Positions 1 to 8,438 are shown, numbered from the stretch's first letter. The stretch: DNA of 32,224 bases from Nitrosomonas sp. Nm132 (GCF_900100485.1 NZ_FNDH01000032.1:1-32224), one strand, 5' to 3'. A program made the numbers and translations. Notes: generated by a model from the letters alone, not told the origin.

Positions 1-81
1 GAGGGTCGATTCCTCCATCATCTATAGAGCTTAAGCTCAGCTTTACGCAAATAATTTTGCGTTTGTTGCGCGTCTACAGCG
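1..81. other. Unassigned flank beyond the intron truncation
   Basis: These bases do not continue the reverse transcriptase and show no gene I can name. On the minus strand two consecutive ATG codons (21 and 18) open a short frame that runs off the window edge, too short to judge. The junction near 82 is where the intron lost its 3' half, either by deletion or by insertion of another sequence. Confidence 0.4.
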
Positions 82-797
82 CACTTGCGGCGTGCTTTGA
101 TACCGTTCCAGCACCACGCCGTCGCTCATGATGCCGCTGTTCAGATACGCTCGTATCAGCCGGATGATCCCAGCGTCGTCGATGCGTTTCTTCAGGCGGT
201 CAATGAGGATGTCGTGATTGACGCGATCAAAGAATTTCTCCAAATCGACATCGACCACGACCACGATCTTCCGTCCCGTCTGGATGTAGCCTGCGCCGCG
301 AGAATCGCGTCGTGGGCTCGCCTTCCCGGTCGGAAGCCGTAGCTGTGTTCGCTGAATGTCAGGTCGAGCATCGGTTGCAGCACCGCTTGCTGGATCAGCC
401 GATCCGTGACCGTCGGGATGCCCAGCTCGCGCTCGCCGCCGTCCGGTTTCGGGATTCTGACCCGTCGTACCGGACTGGGCCGGTACGTCTCCCGCAGCAG
501 TTGTCCCCGAATTTTCGGCCACGCCGTAATGAGGTGGCGTCCAGTCTGCTCGATATTCAGACCATCGACCCCCGCCGCCCCTTTGTTGGCTTTGACCCGT
601 TTCCACGCTCGCTGCAGGTTCTCTCTCGCCAGGACGGCTTGCAGCAGCCCCGGCCCTATGCTCTCGGTGTCTTGTCGCGGGTCGCCCGCTTCGTCGCTGA
701 CGGGATCACGCCCGGCTTCACCGTGCGCTACGCCTGCCCGCTCTGCTCGCGCAGACTTCTGACGCATTGCGTTCAACATCAACATGGCCTCGAACAT
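82..797 (-). pseudogene. ltrA: Group II intron reverse transcriptase/maturase, frameshifted and truncated
   Basis: The start ATG at 797 has an AGGGGAA ribosome site. The N-terminal frame carries RT motifs in order: KANKGAAGVDGL (RT0/1), RRVRIPKPDGGERELGIPTV (RT2), DRLIQQAVLQ and YGFRPGRRAHDAI (RT3/4). Near 285-292 the frame shifts, consistent with one lost base. The other frame then gives YIQTGRKIVVVVDVDLEKFF and DRVNHDILIDRL, followed by SGIMSDGVVLERYQSTPQ. Similarity ends at about 82, before the catalytic YADD box, the maturase X domain and any endonuclease domain. Frameshift plus truncation make this a dead gene. The surviving part would be about 240 residues against roughly 420-560 in intact maturases. 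Confidence 0.85.
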
Positions 798-1125
798 TTC
801 CCCTCGTTCGGCCCTTCGTCCCTTGCTGGCGACTACTACGGCCTCTGCTGACTTCTCGCTCCACCTTGCAGTGTCAGCCTTTTAGCCATGAGGCGAGATC
901 TCCCCGGGTAAGAACGCACTCCTTCACTGCACAACCGCCGGATTTACGCCCACTCGCCCTGCTCGGCAACGCCTTCTATCCAGTTCTTGTCCATCGGCTC
1001 GCAGCTTCGCTCCACGCTTCCTCCCCACAATCGGTCGCCCTCATGCAGTTGCACTTCGCTTCGTTCGCTGTGATCAACTTACGGAAGGACTTTCACCTCC
1101 AAGAGTGCGCCCGTGCCGGGCGCAC
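82..1125 (-). mobile_element. Group II intron, 5' part, truncated
   Basis: On the minus strand the sequence starting at 1125 begins GTGCGCCCGGCACGGGCGCA and continues with a GGAGGTGAAAGTCC-type segment, the typical 5' end of a bacterial group II intron (GUGYG start). About 330 bases of ribozyme RNA (1125 to 798) precede the maturase reading frame, a short domain I-III region like that of class C introns. The element breaks off near 82, inside the reverse-transcriptase core, so the rest of the maturase and ribozyme domains V and VI are missing. The sequence from 81 to 1 does not continue the intron. It should be unable to splice or move. The class C assignment is inferred from the small ribozyme and from the position just after a terminator. 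Confidence 0.8.
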
Positions 1126-1127
1126 GC

Positions 1128-1157
1128 AAGAAAAAGGGGCGCCATTTCTGGCACCCC
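1128..1157 (-). terminator. Rho-independent terminator of the dabA-dabB-SulP operon
   Basis: Read on the minus strand, GGGGTGCC (1157-1150), loop AGAAAT, GGCGCCCC (1143-1136) form an 8-bp stem with one G-U pair, followed by TTTTTCTT. It lies 30 bases after the SulP stop codon, in the right orientation to end that operon. The group II intron starts at 1125, a few bases past the T-run. Confidence 0.85.
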
Positions 1158-1186
1158 TCAAATATGATTAAATGCAATAACTAAAT

Positions 1187-2776
1187 TTAACTTTTCCGGA
1201 CTTTCCTACCCGACAGTGGATGGCTAGAAAATGGCTCAAATCGCTCAAAGCCTCTAACATCGACAACACCACCACCGCGCGTATATTCATCTTCAAAATG
1301 ATCTAGAAACTCCATAAAAGTATGATCAACCAAATTCGCGTTCTGAAAATCGATCACTACTTCCTTGCCAGGCTTAAATTGATTAAATACCTTTTTAAAG
1401 CCTATCAAATTAGAGAATATAGCTGAATCACGAATTGTTAGATAATACTTATCATTCTCCTCCTTTAGCTCATATCTCGCAGAAAAAAGATTGCTCAATT
1501 TTGCACCATTGACAATATGAAAGAGAAATTTGACCAAAATACCGGAGGCAACTCCCATGAGCAAATCAGTTGCAACCGTCACAGCAATGGTGACAACAAA
1601 AATTGTCAGTTGCTCGCTACCAATTTTGTAGGTTTTGAAGAATTCATGCGGATGCGCGAGGCGCCATCCGACAAATACTAGCATCGCTGCCAATGCTGCA
1701 TTTGGAATCATCTCAATGATTGGAATCATTAGTAACATCGATATAAACAAGAAGAATCCGTGGAAGAAATTTGCCCAGCGCGTCCTCGCTCCAAAACCGA
1801 TGTTAGCAGAGCTACGAGCCACTTCCGATATCGCTGGAGAACCTCCCAGTACAGCGGCAAGCGTGTTACCTGCGCCCACCGCAATCAGATCCTTGTTGAA
1901 ATGAGACTGACGTTTCCATGGATCCATATTATCGATAGCCTTGACTGTAAGACAAGACTCAAGACTTCCAATAACCAAGAACATCACAACATATTTCCAG
2001 AAAGTAACGGTACCAATACCCGAGAAATCCGCATTAAAGCCAAGAACTCCCCAGAAATCTCCGATCTGAACAAGCGCATGCGCCCCTTGAGTTGTCTTGT
2101 AATCGAAAAATATCGTTGCAGGTATTGCTATCAGTAATACGAGCATTGGTGCCGGAATTTTTTTGGCTAGCGGATTCTTTATTTTTGGCATGATCAACAT
2201 GAGCGCGAGGCTGATTAATCCAACCACTGCGATAGGCCAATTAGGATTCATAAGAGACTTTGGCAACGCAGCATAGAGCGCAACAGGATTCATTCCCTTC
2301 AGATCTGCTGGATCAATTCCCAACATGATATGAGCTTGCTTGGAAATAATGATCAGCCCAATAGCAGCCAGCATTCCATGGACAGCTGAGTGTGGAAAGA
2401 AATCACTCAATGAACCCGCTTTCAGAAAACCTATGACAACTTGAAGAAATCCAGCAACGACCATCACTCCCAGCGCCATACGCCAACCTTCTATTCCGCC
2501 ACCAAACTCCATTACACATCCAGCAACAATAGTAATCAACCCAGCTGCCGGCCCTTTGATCGTCAAAGAAGAACCAGCAAAAAAGGCAACCAACAAGCCT
2601 CCTATCATGGCAGTCAGCACACCCATTGCAGGAGGAAATTCTCCTGCCTTAGCAATCCCTAAACTAAGCGGTAATGCCAGTAGAAAAACAAAAAAACCTG
2701 CCATAAAATCATATTTAAAGTTCTCTTTTAATCCAGCTAACCCATCTTTTGGAATACTTTGCTGCGATGTGTCCAT
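1187..2776 (-). CDS. SulP family anion (probable bicarbonate) transporter with STAS domain
   Basis: 529 residues, a normal length for SulP/SLC26 carriers. The N-terminal three quarters is strongly hydrophobic, with about 12-14 membrane segments starting around residue 22 (FMAGFFVFLLALPLSLGIAK), and includes the conserved SLTIKGPAAGLITIVAG stretch. The last ~90 residues are a cytoplasmic STAS domain (YYLTIRDSAIFSNL to VVDVRGFERFEPF). The family moves sulfate, bicarbonate or other anions, usually with Na+ or H+. It is the third gene after dabA and dabB, 40 bases behind dabB, so bicarbonate is the likely substrate, although sulfate cannot be excluded from sequence alone. The start ATG has an ideal GGAGG seven bases upstream. 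Confidence 0.93.
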   Translation of the reverse strand: MDTSQQSIPKDGLAGLKENFKYDFMAGFFVFLLALPLSLGIAKAGEFPPAMGVLTAMIGGLLVAFFAGSSLTIKGPAAGLITIVAGCVMEFGGGIEGWRMALGVMVVAGFLQVVIGFLKAGSLSDFFPHSAVHGMLAAIGLIIISKQAHIMLGIDPADLKGMNPVALYAALPKSLMNPNWPIAVVGLISLALMLIMPKIKNPLAKKIPAPMLVLLIAIPATIFFDYKTTQGAHALVQIGDFWGVLGFNADFSGIGTVTFWKYVVMFLVIGSLESCLTVKAIDNMDPWKRQSHFNKDLIAVGAGNTLAAVLGGSPAISEVARSSANIGFGARTRWANFFHGFFLFISMLLMIPIIEMIPNAALAAMLVFVGWRLAHPHEFFKTYKIGSEQLTIFVVTIAVTVATDLLMGVASGILVKFLFHIVNGAKLSNLFSARYELKEENDKYYLTIRDSAIFSNLIGFKKVFNQFKPGKEVVIDFQNANLVDHTFMEFLDHFEDEYTRGGGVVDVRGFERFEPFSSHPLSGRKVRKS

Positions 2777-2816
2777 CTATACCTCCAGTTATGTTAATAA
2801 AATATGCACGGCTTGA

Positions 2817-4703
2817 TTAAGACGATCTATTTGGAACTTCATGATAAGTTTTGGCATGAGGCCCCAGGAAAATACGGGAATACATCCTTATTACCGAAAG
2901 ACCTAGTAAAATGTAACTTATGGCTAGAATAATCGCGAAATCGATCTGTTCTGTATGGATATAGGTAAAAACTAAATCCACACCCAGGAAAGAAGGTGTG
3001 ATAGGAAATGCCATTAGCCCGAGGCATGATAAAAAGAAGATTAATGCCAGATCTGGATGCTCATAAATATGGCCTTGAAAATCATTCCAGTCGATCTTGC
3101 CTTCGAGTGTTTTTAATCTATCTAACGCAGCAAATCCTATTATTCCTGAGAGGAGAACACCACCTAAATAAATGGCCATCTCAATGAAGTTTGATTCTTC
3201 ATAAAAAGAAACGGCCAGTGTTATCCAAAAGTGATATACAACCATGAGCACCCAGCTGAATTGCGCGTTTCTTCTTTCTGTGAAAGATCTAATCACCATC
3301 AGCAAACCAACAAAAGCAAAGAATGTCGGGAACAGATAATAAATCGATTGTGGAATGCTACCTTTTGCGTAGATACAGGTAACACCAATAAAAGTACTGA
3401 TGGCGATGAAGTTGAAAGCCGTATTTTCTCCTATACCATCCAGTTTTCTGCCAAGCCATTTCATCGGATTCCATAAGATAAAATATATGAATGAGTCCAA
3501 GTAAAATTCTTTGGTACTCAATAAATAGACACTATATTTAAGCTTCCTTAAGGCCCTATTCTTGTCATTAGGGAGCCGAGGAATAAAATTATAAAATTGT
3601 TCCCGAATGAGATAAGACACTACCGAAGGTGAAACTAAAATTTGGTACGTCCTTAAGAATGCATTCCCAGCCAAGTGAAAGAGTGCTAAATCATGTAATC
3701 CTATGGCCACTTCGATAAATATGATTCCAATTTGGGCAGTAGAAGAATAGGCAATCTGTGTCTTAATGGACGACTGTACGCGGGATATCAGTGTGGCCAC
3801 AATACTGGTTGCTAGTCCTATTACGGCGACAAGTATAACGATAGGTGTCAGATGCTCCCAGAACGGGTAAGCTCTTAACAAAAGAAAAACACCCAAATGT
3901 ACCGATAGTGAGCCATAAAAGATCGCACTGGAAGGAGTGGGCCCCTCCATGGCTCGTGGCATCCAAGAAGTAAAGGGAAGTTGTGCTGATTTCACGGCGG
4001 CGGCAAGCAAAATCATGAGCGAAATCACGATACTGATTGTCATATGACTATGAATCTGCGCCTGAACTACTTCACTATTCGTCAATTTTATGAATGTGAT
4101 ATTTTCGTGCCATAAATGATGACTTAACCAGATGCAAAAAAGCAGACCCATATCGGCTATACGAAATACCGTAAACACTTTCAAGGCATTTTTAACAGGC
4201 AAGAATCTATCTCTGTAGAAACCGATCAACAGAAATGAGCAGATACCCAATACCTCCCACCCAATAAACAATGTTTCAAAATTGCCTGAGAAAATGACAA
4301 TGTTGTAGCCAAGATAGAACAACAATAATGCATTAAAAAAACGCTTGTACCCATTGTCACGATGTAAATAGTATGAACTGTAAACAGTTACCAACAATAT
4401 CAGGAAGCTACCGATAAATAGGAAAACAGTGGTGACTTTATCGAAATAGAATGAGATAAAAAACTGATAGTCAGGCGATTCATATAAGCTAAATTCAGTG
4501 GTCTGATAGGTTGGAAAATCGCCTGGAAATAGCCAGAAAGCGATAAACAACCAGGCACAGATTAAATGAAATCCTACAGTCGCAAGTGAGGTCCAAGCAA
4601 TGAATCTCTCCATTCTCGCTGGAATAAACAGACTCGCTGCAAACCCAACAAATGGAATAATAATCAGATACTTAAGAAGCGGAGCTAGTAAGAAAGTCAT
4701 CAT
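2817..4703 (-). CDS. dabB: DabB, NuoL-like membrane subunit of the DAB inorganic carbon pump
   Basis: 628 residues with about 14-16 hydrophobic segments, of the complex I NuoL/MrpA type (Proton_antipo_M). Seen: FIGWEVLGICSFLLIGFYRD with Glu150, and AAAVKSAQLPFTSWMPRAME (231-250) with Lys238, followed by GPTPSSA. These are the conserved ion-channel Glu and Lys sites. No other complex I genes are present; the partner is the DUF2309 protein encoded 12 bases upstream. That pairing defines the DAB complex, which is thought to couple cation influx to one-way hydration of CO2 to bicarbonate in the cytoplasm. The gene starts with two ATG codons in a row after AATGAGG; the first is used here, the second (4700) is equally possible. 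Confidence 0.93.
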   Translation of the reverse strand: MMTFLLAPLLKYLIIIPFVGFAASLFIPARMERFIAWTSLATVGFHLICAWLFIAFWLFPGDFPTYQTTEFSLYESPDYQFFISFYFDKVTTVFLFIGSFLILLVTVYSSYYLHRDNGYKRFFNALLLFYLGYNIVIFSGNFETLFIGWEVLGICSFLLIGFYRDRFLPVKNALKVFTVFRIADMGLLFCIWLSHHLWHENITFIKLTNSEVVQAQIHSHMTISIVISLMILLAAAVKSAQLPFTSWMPRAMEGPTPSSAIFYGSLSVHLGVFLLLRAYPFWEHLTPIVILVAVIGLATSIVATLISRVQSSIKTQIAYSSTAQIGIIFIEVAIGLHDLALFHLAGNAFLRTYQILVSPSVVSYLIREQFYNFIPRLPNDKNRALRKLKYSVYLLSTKEFYLDSFIYFILWNPMKWLGRKLDGIGENTAFNFIAISTFIGVTCIYAKGSIPQSIYYLFPTFFAFVGLLMVIRSFTERRNAQFSWVLMVVYHFWITLAVSFYEESNFIEMAIYLGGVLLSGIIGFAALDRLKTLEGKIDWNDFQGHIYEHPDLALIFFLSCLGLMAFPITPSFLGVDLVFTYIHTEQIDFAIILAISYILLGLSVIRMYSRIFLGPHAKTYHEVPNRSS

Positions 4704-4715
4704 GAAACCTCATTC

Positions 4716-7250
4716 TTATTTAATGAGATAAACGGGCAGATTTTCTTTGGTCGCATCAACGATATGTGTCGTTGGCGCCTCGATGGCCGACTCTATGATC
4801 GGAATCGTATCAGAGATGATATCAATCGGCTGCGGCAGCGGCTTGAAAGGCACAAATTTACCATCCCTGAACAGGAAAATTTCGCGTGTTTCCGGATGCA
4901 CTGCAACGATGCGTACCCACTCATTAATATAAAACTCATAAGTTGCCGCTTCTTGGTTAATCGACTTTAAAACGACATCGGGGAAATGTTCGACAATGAC
5001 AAGCAGCCTAACAGGGTCATGCACCTCAATCATCTGACTTGGGAGACCCGGTCTTAAGTCACCATCGCTACCATTAGCAACACCAATCAATCCCATAATG
5101 TTATACGGAAGCTTTGTTCCCGCGCCCATTCTATAATTGTCCATGCGCGAGAAAAAATACTCCAGGTTGATCCCTCCCAAAACAGGCCCCACTGGCCTCA
5201 TGACCATCAGCAGATATTTTCCATCTGGGTCAACACGGTAGTTAAAAGAGTTCATGAACGCCCTGCGATCCAAAAAGATTCTTTTGGTTAACTGACGTCT
5301 GCCCACAACACAGATTGCATTAGTGGCATGATTCAGTTCAGGCCGTGGTTCAAAAAGAGAGACCGAACGTTTGCGGACTTCTTCATGAATTTTTTCTGCT
5401 TTATCTTTGGTATTGATCGACAACAGCCTTCGTGAACGTTCCTTCGCATTAAGATCCAGTGCTTTGTTTATCACAGATACATTCTTGCGGTGCCGAGTAA
5501 GATTTTCAGGAGATAATGCATCTTCATCAAAATAAGATACTTCATCACGGGTTGTATCGTGCAAACCACCCACAAACTGAGTGCCGCTCGGAATGTTGAT
5601 TCCCCTGGGACGAAGAATCTTTCTGACTTCAGCATGATTAGCAATATGGCAAATCACACGCGCATTCACCGAGCCTGGCCTACCTGAGCAAGCACCGCAA
5701 TCATAAGCGGCATAATGTGGATTATTTATGCTACTTGCGCCGTGACCAAATACATAGACAATCGGCGCAAAATGATCAATAAGTCCTATCCCTTTCAACA
5801 GATTCTCCAGATTAGTTGCCATTTCTTCAATGGTAAACCCTATTTGCAAACCATTTTCTTTATCATCTGGATTCTTATTCTCAATGGTAAGCGATGAAAG
5901 CTGATACATATGCGCGAATGACGAAGCCATTGCAGGTGCTGCAGTAGGTCTAAAAACACTAAAGGCCAATTTCAAAACAGAGAGGAATCCCAACGTCTGG
6001 GTAATTAACCAGCCATGGAAAAGAGCATGTGATAACTTGGAAAGTAGTGGTTCACTCTTCCGTGGATGGTGAGTTTCTGTTTCCTTGATCAGATGCTTGG
6101 GTGTGTTGGGCGCTGGGCATAGTTTGGTGTAAAACTTCCCATGTTCAGGCTGAAAAAAGAACTGAACGCCAAAAAATCCCGGCGTACCAAATGTTTCACA
6201 TTTAGAATCAATGCCTTCAATATGACGACGAAACGAGCATTCTCTATCATCCAGACAAAACATTGCCTGAAAACTTTTATCATCTGTTATATTCTCTTGC
6301 GGTTTTTCTTGTAATTGAATTGCAGCAAGCACTTGATTGTAGTAAGACCACTCGAAAGCTTCATGCCATAATATGATAGCTTCATCAAGCTCAGTTTCTG
6401 GCACATCTGAAAAAAGTGGCTCTGGTCGATTCATCAATTTGCCAGCCAGTGGTGACCAGATTTCACCAAATTGAGCATCTAATGTATCAATTTCAAGCAA
6501 GAGCTCAAATTTGATCAAATCATGCAACGTAATATCTTTTCGGTTTAGGAAAAACTGAGGCTGATCTTCAGCTACAGCGACAATACCTGACCAGCCTTGA
6601 TGAGCAAATTGTTGATCGTACAAATAATGTTCATAGAGTGACTCATCACCAACAAGAATATTTAATAATTTACTGATGCTGCAATCATCGGAAAGAAGAA
6701 GCTCCCTTGCTCTCGTTTTTTTGAAAAGGCTGATAGCACTTTCTTTTTCTAAATCTCTCATGGCGGAAAGAAAATCTCTATCGCCAATAGGAAATCCCCA
6801 AACAGATATTCCTTGATCAAGATAATTACAAAGAATTCTAAATAAGAATGGCTGAATGAGTAGATCTAAATCAATACGATAAGCTGTTTTCCAGTTAGCT
6901 CTTAACTGACCAATTCTTGCGGAGATAGAAGTGTTATATTTTTGATTGAGAAGTTTATCTATCCACTCATCAGCTCTATCCGCCCCTTTTCTCTCTGAAA
7001 CAATTCTTTTCAGAACATCTTCTCTAATGCGACCAGAATGATAAAGTGCTCGATATTCCTCTAATTGAAGTTTTGTTTGATAACCAAAAATTTTTGCTGC
7101 TTTCCTAGCTGCATCATGGAATTTCATTTGCTGAAATGCATGCAGCGTATTGTGATGAATAAAATCTTTTAGGGGTGCTTGAGCGGGCAAGTAGTGCTTT
7201 AAATCATGAAGTACCTTATGTTCATCAAAAGATGAATTCTGTGTATCCAT
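4716..7250 (-). CDS. dabA: DabA (DUF2309), zinc-dependent carbonic-anhydrase-like subunit
   Basis: 844 residues from the ATG at 7250; an in-frame TTG at 7295 would add 15. The ATG is preferred because family proteins begin shortly before DLKHYLPAQAPLKDFIHHNT and ACAGGGA lies upstream. Zinc and catalytic residues of the DabA family are present. MFCLDDRECS holds Cys332 and Asp334; FGHGAS holds His503; and YDCGACSGRPG holds Cys518. The spacings match characterised DabA (Cys-x-Asp, then His and Cys 15 apart). The product should sit on the cytoplasmic side of DabB and hydrate CO2 vectorially, feeding carbon fixation in an autotroph. First gene of the dabA-dabB-SulP operon. Residue roles come from family knowledge, not from this sequence alone. 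Confidence 0.94.
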   Translation of the reverse strand: MDTQNSSFDEHKVLHDLKHYLPAQAPLKDFIHHNTLHAFQQMKFHDAARKAAKIFGYQTKLQLEEYRALYHSGRIREDVLKRIVSERKGADRADEWIDKLLNQKYNTSISARIGQLRANWKTAYRIDLDLLIQPFLFRILCNYLDQGISVWGFPIGDRDFLSAMRDLEKESAISLFKKTRARELLLSDDCSISKLLNILVGDESLYEHYLYDQQFAHQGWSGIVAVAEDQPQFFLNRKDITLHDLIKFELLLEIDTLDAQFGEIWSPLAGKLMNRPEPLFSDVPETELDEAIILWHEAFEWSYYNQVLAAIQLQEKPQENITDDKSFQAMFCLDDRECSFRRHIEGIDSKCETFGTPGFFGVQFFFQPEHGKFYTKLCPAPNTPKHLIKETETHHPRKSEPLLSKLSHALFHGWLITQTLGFLSVLKLAFSVFRPTAAPAMASSFAHMYQLSSLTIENKNPDDKENGLQIGFTIEEMATNLENLLKGIGLIDHFAPIVYVFGHGASSINNPHYAAYDCGACSGRPGSVNARVICHIANHAEVRKILRPRGINIPSGTQFVGGLHDTTRDEVSYFDEDALSPENLTRHRKNVSVINKALDLNAKERSRRLLSINTKDKAEKIHEEVRKRSVSLFEPRPELNHATNAICVVGRRQLTKRIFLDRRAFMNSFNYRVDPDGKYLLMVMRPVGPVLGGINLEYFFSRMDNYRMGAGTKLPYNIMGLIGVANGSDGDLRPGLPSQMIEVHDPVRLLVIVEHFPDVVLKSINQEAATYEFYINEWVRIVAVHPETREIFLFRDGKFVPFKPLPQPIDIISDTIPIIESAIEAPTTHIVDATKENLPVYLIK

Positions 7251-7530
7251 TTGAGAATCCCTGTTACCAAATTCAAGCGTATTTTCAATTATCAATTCCC
7301 ACGCGAATAAGCAGCCACTATGACGATTGGATTACACAAAAGAAATTTAAAGCGAATTCATTAATAATTTTTTCTTCGAATTCATTCTTTATTTAAAAAT
7401 CGCTGTAACGCCTTATTTAATAAATTATTATGAAATTTATTTACCACCAATTAAGTCAATATGAACAATAGAATATGACGTCATCACACATATATTCCTA
7501 ATATTTATAGATAAAAATTAACACATTGAG

Positions 7531-7548
7531 CGTGAAGAATTCGTGAAG
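7531..7548. promoter_or_regulatory. PhoB-box-like tandem repeat upstream of dabA
   Basis: CGTGAAG-AATT-CGTGAAG: two identical 7-base units separated by four A/T bases, an 11-base period. OmpR/PhoB-family regulators classically bind repeats of this layout. An OmpR/PhoB-type regulator is encoded about 2.2 kb away (9739-10422). It lies about 280 bases before the dabA start. That it is a real operator is inference. Confidence 0.3.
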
Positions 7549-7716
7549 TATAGAGAACAAATTATTAAAGAAAATTCTGAGTAAGTAGCAATTTTATGAA
7601 ATGAAAAATAAATAAGTTGAGAATATTTCATGAGAGGAGCGTTATTTAAACCGTTGTAAGATTTAACGGTCTTACGCAAGCTTAGCGAAGCACATTAACT
7701 CGAGGTGCCGATATTG

Positions 7717-7736
7717 AGTATTCCTGAAGGAATACT
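7717..7736. repeat. Perfect 8-bp hairpin
   Basis: AGTATTCC-TGAA-GGAATACT, a perfect 8-bp stem with a 4-base loop and no T-run on either side, so it is not a standard terminator. It lies at the edge of the decayed region, between the dabA upstream DNA and the broken frame at 7744-8070. Confidence 0.4.
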
Positions 7737-7743
7737 GGTTATG

Positions 7744-8070
7744 TCACTCCTCCAAGGAGAGTACAGATAACGCGTTGGACCTTCCCATTGGTTTGAGGTC
7801 TATTAACATAGGTAAATTTCTGACCGATACCGTGCTGCTGGCAAGCCGCACTAACGCATGCTGCTCGGCATCTGCATACCTTTGTGCCGTTATGTCGTTA
7901 TCGCAATAGGCACAATCAATCTCATAAGAGCACTGGGAAATAATTGTGGCTATGAGGAAGCAAGCAGCGCTGACTTGGATTTGTCAGGCAGAATAGCGGC
8001 ATTCAATTCGCGAAAGAAGTCGTCAATGACTACAAATTTGTGATGAGTATAACTGCCCTTTACATAGCAG
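7744..8070 (-). pseudogene. Possible decayed gene with CxxC motif, unidentified
   Basis: Two minus-strand frames join across one likely frameshift near 7960. The upstream one reads HHKFVVIDDFFRELNAAILP then DKSKSALLA. The downstream one reads TIISQCSYEIDCAYCDND then ITAQRYADAEQHALVRLASS and ends at a TGA at 7744. Composition looks protein-like, and CAYC could be half of a metal site. There is no clear start or ribosome site. I do not recognise the family; it could also be chance open frames. Confidence 0.25.
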
Positions 8071-8234
8071 CAAGCATTGGGGGGTCAAAATGAACCAGCT
8101 CACCAGGAGAGAATTTGTATACCGACGAGTTTGCGTTGTCGGTGCTCCTGGATGGCCTTCTCTATCTTGGTAAGTCTGTTCTGGGCATCATAGTAATAAG
8201 CGGATGAGAGCGTCTATTCAGGCTAAGCAGCTTG

Positions 8235-8315
8235 TTATAATCTCGCCCATTTATGAATCTGATAAATCATTACTCGACTGAGCTGGTACCGTTCTGCCAG
8301 GGTAGTTACTGTCCA
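8235..8315 (-). pseudogene. Transposase-like helix-turn-helix remnant
   Basis: The minus strand encodes TLAERYQLSRVMIYQIHKWA and then stops (TTA TAA). This looks like the N-terminal HTH of a transposase. Further on, another frame gives RLTKIEKAIQEHRQRKLVGI, so the gene has decayed by several shifts. A 12-bp perfect inverted repeat (TCACCAGGAGAG at 8100-8111, CTCTCCTGGTGA at 8343-8354) brackets the fragment. The transposase family cannot be fixed. Confidence 0.4.
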
Positions 8316-8438
8316 ACGCTATGTGTTTGCGAAAGCCACCAGCTCTCCTGGTGATCCAGTAAGATTAATCAGCAATATTTATGGATGTTCAGCTACGGTA
8401 TTCTTCTAAATACCTACAACACTAGAAATTCTTATGCC

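Larger units (their letters stand above)
7251..8438. other. 1.2 kb region without an intact gene, upstream of dabA
   Basis: The part next to dabA (7296-7640) is very AT-rich and should contain the dabA promoter. It holds a direct repeat CGAATTCATT (7353 and 7377), the palindrome ATGACGTCAT (7475-7484) and a tandem CGTGAAG pair (7531-7548). From 7640 onward composition becomes more balanced and looks like decayed coding DNA: hairpins at 7650-7676 and 7717-7736, a broken minus-strand frame (about 7744-8070), and a transposase-like HTH remnant (8235-8315) enclosed by a 12-bp inverted repeat (8100-8111 and 8343-8354). I see no intact gene here. Confidence 0.6.

Noticed and set aside
312..1171. 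Plus-strand open frames across the left end
   Set aside because: They lie opposite the group II intron RNA and its reverse transcriptase and show no protein motifs; the GC-rich intron leaves antisense frames open.
3763..3966. Second minus-strand frame inside dabB
   Set aside because: A shadow frame of an intact NuoL-like gene with no ribosome site or motifs.
7858..8043. Plus-strand 61-residue frame in the dabA upstream region
   Set aside because: No ribosome site. The opposite strand in this stretch gives the more protein-like sequence, so it is treated as antisense of a decayed gene.
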